DNA from: JAVKFY01 sp040223615 | GTDB lineage: Bacteria > Pseudomonadota > Alphaproteobacteria > GCA-2731375 | NCBI GenBank assembly: GCA_040223615.1 | Contig: JAVKFY010000010.1 | Coordinates: 1-64,000 of the forward strand | Length of the DNA: 64,000 nucleotides | Direction of reading: 5' to 3' | In this document: piece after piece, positions 61,638-64,000 of the stretch | How the letters are laid out: each line of letters begins with the position of its first letter | Position numbering within the stretch: position 1 is the stretch's first letter | Position numbers and translations under genes: made by a program | Notes under the pieces: generated by a model | Databases searched by the model: none | What the model was told of the DNA's origin: nothing | Seen by the model: the letters and a program-made list of their open reading frames with translations, nothing else

Positions 61638-62792
61638 ATGGCCGATCGCATTCTCACCACGCACGCCGGCTCGCTGCCGCGTCCGGCCGCGCTGGTCGAT
61701 CTCTACGTGCGCCGCGGCAAGGGCGAGGCGATCTCCGGAGACGAGCTGACCGCCGCCGCCAGCGCCGCCACCAAGCACGTGGTGGAGAAACAGCACGAGG
61801 TCGGCATCGACATCCCGAACGACGGCGAGCAGATCCGCGAGGCGTTCTTTCTCTACGTGCAGCGGCGCATGTCCGGTTTCGGCGGCCGCTGGTCGCGCAA
61901 GCCGTTCGTGGACCTGTTCAAGTATCCGCAGTACGGCGCCTGGCGCCGGGCGATGGCGGCGAACGCCGCCGCGGTCTCCAACATGGACCCGCCGATGGCG
62001 ATCGGCGAGGTGAAGTACACCGCGCCGGAGGAGAACGAGGCCGAGATCGCCGATTTCAAGGCGGCGCTGGACGCGGTCGGCGGCGACTTCGCCGACACTT
62101 TCATCACCGCGCCCTCGCCCGGCATCGTCGCGACCGCGATGAAGAATGATTTCTATCCGAGCCTGGACGCCTATCTCGACGCGCTGGCCGATGCCATCAA
62201 GGTGGAGTACGACGCCGCCGCGCGGCATGGCCTGTTGCTGCAGATCGACGCGCCGGACCTGGCGATGGAGCGGCACATGTGGTTCGGCGACGAGCCGCTC
62301 GATACCTTCCTCGACTTCGTGGAAAAGACGATCGCGGCGATCAACCGCGCGCTGGCCGACGTGCCGCGCGAACGCGCCCGGCTCCACGTGTGCTGGGGCA
62401 ACTACGAAGGACCGCACGACAGCGACGTGGCGCTGAAGGAAATCCTGCCGATCCTGCTGAAGTGCGATGTCGGCGGTTTCCTGCTGCCGTTCGGCAACCC
62501 GCGCCACCAGCATGAGCCGAAGGTGTTCAAGGACATCAAGCTGGCGCCGGACCAGTATCTGATCGCCGGCGTGATCGACACCCAGACGATCTATGTCGAG
62601 CATCCCGAAGTGGTGGCGGAGCGGCTGGAGAAGGTGGCCGAGGCCGTCGGCGATCCAGGCCGCGTGCAAGCCGGCACCGACTGCGGCTTCGACACCTCCG
62701 CGGGCATGGGCAAGGTCACCGAGGACGTGGTCTGGGCCAAGCTGCGCGCCATGTGCGAGGGCGCCGAACTCGCCAGCAAGCGCCTGTTCTAG
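61638..62792 (+). CDS. MetE C-terminal-like methyltransferase, second homologue
   Basis: 384-residue COG0620-type barrel: ILTTHAGSLPRPAALVDLYVR opens it, IDIPNDGEQIREAFFLYVQRRM and LLLQIDAPDLAMERHM form the barrel, zinc ligands lie in HVCWGNYEGPHD (H, C) and in AGTDCGFDTSAG (C). It is longer than the homologue at 56.5 kb and clearly a separate subgroup. ATG 61638 follows GGAGGG. It probably methylates a thiol such as homocysteine using a non-MetE donor. Confidence 0.85.
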   Translation: MADRILTTHAGSLPRPAALVDLYVRRGKGEAISGDELTAAASAATKHVVEKQHEVGIDIPNDGEQIREAFFLYVQRRMSGFGGRWSRKPFVDLFKYPQYGAWRRAMAANAAAVSNMDPPMAIGEVKYTAPEENEAEIADFKAALDAVGGDFADTFITAPSPGIVATAMKNDFYPSLDAYLDALADAIKVEYDAAARHGLLLQIDAPDLAMERHMWFGDEPLDTFLDFVEKTIAAINRALADVPRERARLHVCWGNYEGPHDSDVALKEILPILLKCDVGGFLLPFGNPRHQHEPKVFKDIKLAPDQYLIAGVIDTQTIYVEHPEVVAERLEKVAEAVGDPGRVQAGTDCGFDTSAGMGKVTEDVVWAKLRAMCEGAELASKRLF

Positions 62793-62974
62793 CGTCGACA
62801 GTCCGCTGAGCCGGCGAAACTGCCGGCGGCGTGGGGATGCCCTAATTTTTTCCCAACTTCGACGCAACCATCGCGTCGCCCGATGCGTTTCAATCCCTAC
62901 AAGAACCAATAACGACGTTTGCAATGGGTCCGGGCACCGGTGCGTCGGTGACCGGGTACAAGTAGGGGTAATTC

Positions 62975-64000
62975 ATGGCCACGCCCGTCACGAACTCGGT
63001 ATCGAGCACCGGCGATCCATTGATCGACGGCCTGCATCAGGGTTCGTCCTGGCAGAATCTCGGCGCAACGCCAACAATCACCTACAGCCTGTGGGACAAC
63101 GGTCTGGGGAACTGGACCTCGGAGCGCGCGGCACTGGTCGACTTCGCGTTCGGCCTGTGGGAAGCGGTGATCGACGTTTCGTTCGAGCGGGTCGCGCCGG
63201 AGGGCGCCACCGCGCACAACAATCCGTCCGACATCTCAATCATCTTCGCCAGTCCCTCGCTGTTCCAAGGCGCGCCGAACGCGCCGGCGATGTCGATGTA
63301 TCCAGATTCGGTCGCGACCGACGCGTTCTTCAACTCGATCGGCGCCGACCCGTCGGATTTCCCGACCGCGGAAGGCGATATCTACATCAATTCCGACAAC
63401 CCCGAGGTCGTGTTCAACGAACCGGGCAGCGTCGGCTTCCAGCGCCTCATGCAGGAGATCGGATCGGCGATCGGGTTGAAGGATCCCGGTGCCTCGGATG
63501 GCAGCTTCGGCACCTACGCGTCGCTCGGCGTGGGGCAGTTCGACAGCGCCGCGGTCACCGTGATGAGCAACAACACGGTCTCTGACACCGACGCCGCCGG
63601 CCAGCCGGCGACGCTGATGATGCTCGACATCGACGCGGCGCAGTCGATCTATGGCGCCAACCCATCGCACAACCCGGGCGACGACGTGTATCCGCTGACC
63701 ACGGCCGGCATCGTCGGCACGATCTGGGAAACCGGCGGATTCGACTTCATTTCCGCCCAGGGCCAGACCGGGAGCTGGACGATCTCGCTGCTGCAGGGCG
63801 GGGTGTCGACCAGCACCGGAAATCCGCTGTCGGCCTACAACGCGGTGGTCATCGCCGAAGGCGTCGAAATCGAGGCGGCGATCGGCAGCTCGCAGAACGA
63901 CAACATCACCGGCAACGAACTGAACAACTTCGCCTGGGGCCTGAGCGGCGACGACAGTGTCGCCGGCGGCGACGGCGACGATCGCCTGTTCGGCAATCCG
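62975..64000 (+). CDS. Serralysin-like (M10) RTX protein lacking all zinc-binding histidines, 3' end cut by window
   Basis: 342 codons remain open to the window end. Residues ~35-228 align with the M10 protease domain: TYSLWDN...DFAFGLWEAVIDVSFERV, GDIYINSDNPEVV, GFQRLMQEIGSAIGLKDPG, VMSNN (Met-turn, M197), and LMMLDIDAAQSIYGAN. In active serralysins the zinc site is HExxHxxGxxH; here it is Q160-E161-x-x-S164-x-x-G167-x-x-D170, and the Met-turn Tyr is Asn. The catalytic Glu and Gly survive. An RTX tail begins near 327 (SGDDSVAGGDGDD). ATG 62975 follows AGGGG. No signal peptide; type I secretion expected. Confidence 0.85.
   Translation, partial: MATPVTNSVSSTGDPLIDGLHQGSSWQNLGATPTITYSLWDNGLGNWTSERAALVDFAFGLWEAVIDVSFERVAPEGATAHNNPSDISIIFASPSLFQGAPNAPAMSMYPDSVATDAFFNSIGADPSDFPTAEGDIYINSDNPEVVFNEPGSVGFQRLMQEIGSAIGLKDPGASDGSFGTYASLGVGQFDSAAVTVMSNNTVSDTDAAGQPATLMMLDIDAAQSIYGANPSHNPGDDVYPLTTAGIVGTIWETGGFDFISAQGQTGSWTISLLQGGVSTSTGNPLSAYNAVVIAEGVEIEAAIGSSQNDNITGNELNNFAWGLSGDDSVAGGDGDDRLFGNP

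Noticed and set aside
62793..62974. Terminator after the second MetE-like gene (GCCGGC-GAAACT-GCCGGC with a later T-run)
   Set aside because: The T-run begins over 15 nt after the stem, and GCCGGC is self-complementary, so the match is not specific.

Overview
The window is a GC-rich stretch of bacterial chromosome, most likely from an alphaproteobacterium of Rhodospirillales type. The evidence is a class I lysyl-tRNA synthetase (HIGT and KISKS motifs), dense GANTC clusters (CcrM methylation sites), a TTAACCAT CtrA-type half-site, an ICE-box-like Irr site, a VPxPA-CTERM surface protein behind a sigma-54 promoter, and many solute-binding ABC, MFS and small-molecule catabolic genes. No rRNA, tRNA, CRISPR array, transposase or phage gene was recognised. 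Species assignment is inference.

Region by region. 0-4.4 kb: phosphotriesterase-family hydrolase, a family-5 solute-binding protein and an amidase. 4.4-6.05 kb: an AT-richer insert with a dGTPase-like HD phosphohydrolase broken by one in-frame TGA. 6.1-8.3 kb: TauD-type dioxygenase and class III aminotransferase. 8.5-15.8 kb: a complete dipeptide-type ABC importer operon with an unrelated polytopic membrane protein translationally coupled between its two ATPase genes. 15.9-17.3 kb: an RTX calcium-binding protein without secretion genes. 17.5-22.7 kb: thiolase/OB-fold pair, CTERM protein, cupin, GlxA-type regulator, methyltransferase. 22.7-26.9 kb: a four-carbon sugar-acid module (OtnC, OtnK, MFS permease) carrying a 74-bp tandem hairpin repeat and a coupled methyltransferase with an aminotransferase-like N-terminus. 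26.9-31 kb: two paralogous lipoproteins, a glutamine amidotransferase-like protein, a split TPP decarboxylase and a dienelactone hydrolase-SnoaL fusion. 31-38.9 kb: KatG, MFS plus DehI-like protein, PyrD, thioesterase, a 51-residue membrane protein and a class IV aminotransferase. 39-41.2 kb: LysK and a MazF/RHH toxin-antitoxin pair. 41.3-48.3 kb: DinG-like Fe-S helicase, TerB-like protein, BenE carrier, hydrolase, 1-Cys peroxiredoxin and CobW-type GTPase. 48.4-58.7 kb: DUF3237, DUF1194, acyl-CoA carboxyltransferase, a stress/envelope cluster (hemerythrin, DUF1328, CsbD, AI-2E exporter), M20 peptidase, DUF421, LpxR-like protein, MetE-like enzyme, glycine-zipper lipoprotein and TauE/SafE permease. 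58.8-64 kb: luciferase-like oxidoreductase, Ca/Na exchanger, methyltransferase, second MetE-like enzyme and, cut by the window end, a serralysin-like RTX protein.

The most unusual items are (i) the final gene, a serralysin homologue whose three zinc-binding histidines are replaced by Gln, Ser and Asp while the rest of the fold is kept; (ii) a textbook -24/-12 promoter before the CTERM gene; (iii) a 12-bp-periodic GANTC array in the divergent region between the toxin-antitoxin pair and the DinG-like helicase; (iv) the aminotransferase-tail/methyltransferase fusion; (v) the membrane protein inside the ABC operon; (vi) the nonsense-split dGTPase in an AT-rich insert; and (vii) a family of GTCAAG/CGAAGA-loop palindromes placed at convergent gene junctions. 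Starts were chosen by ribosome-binding site and family N-terminus and are often internal to a longer open frame.
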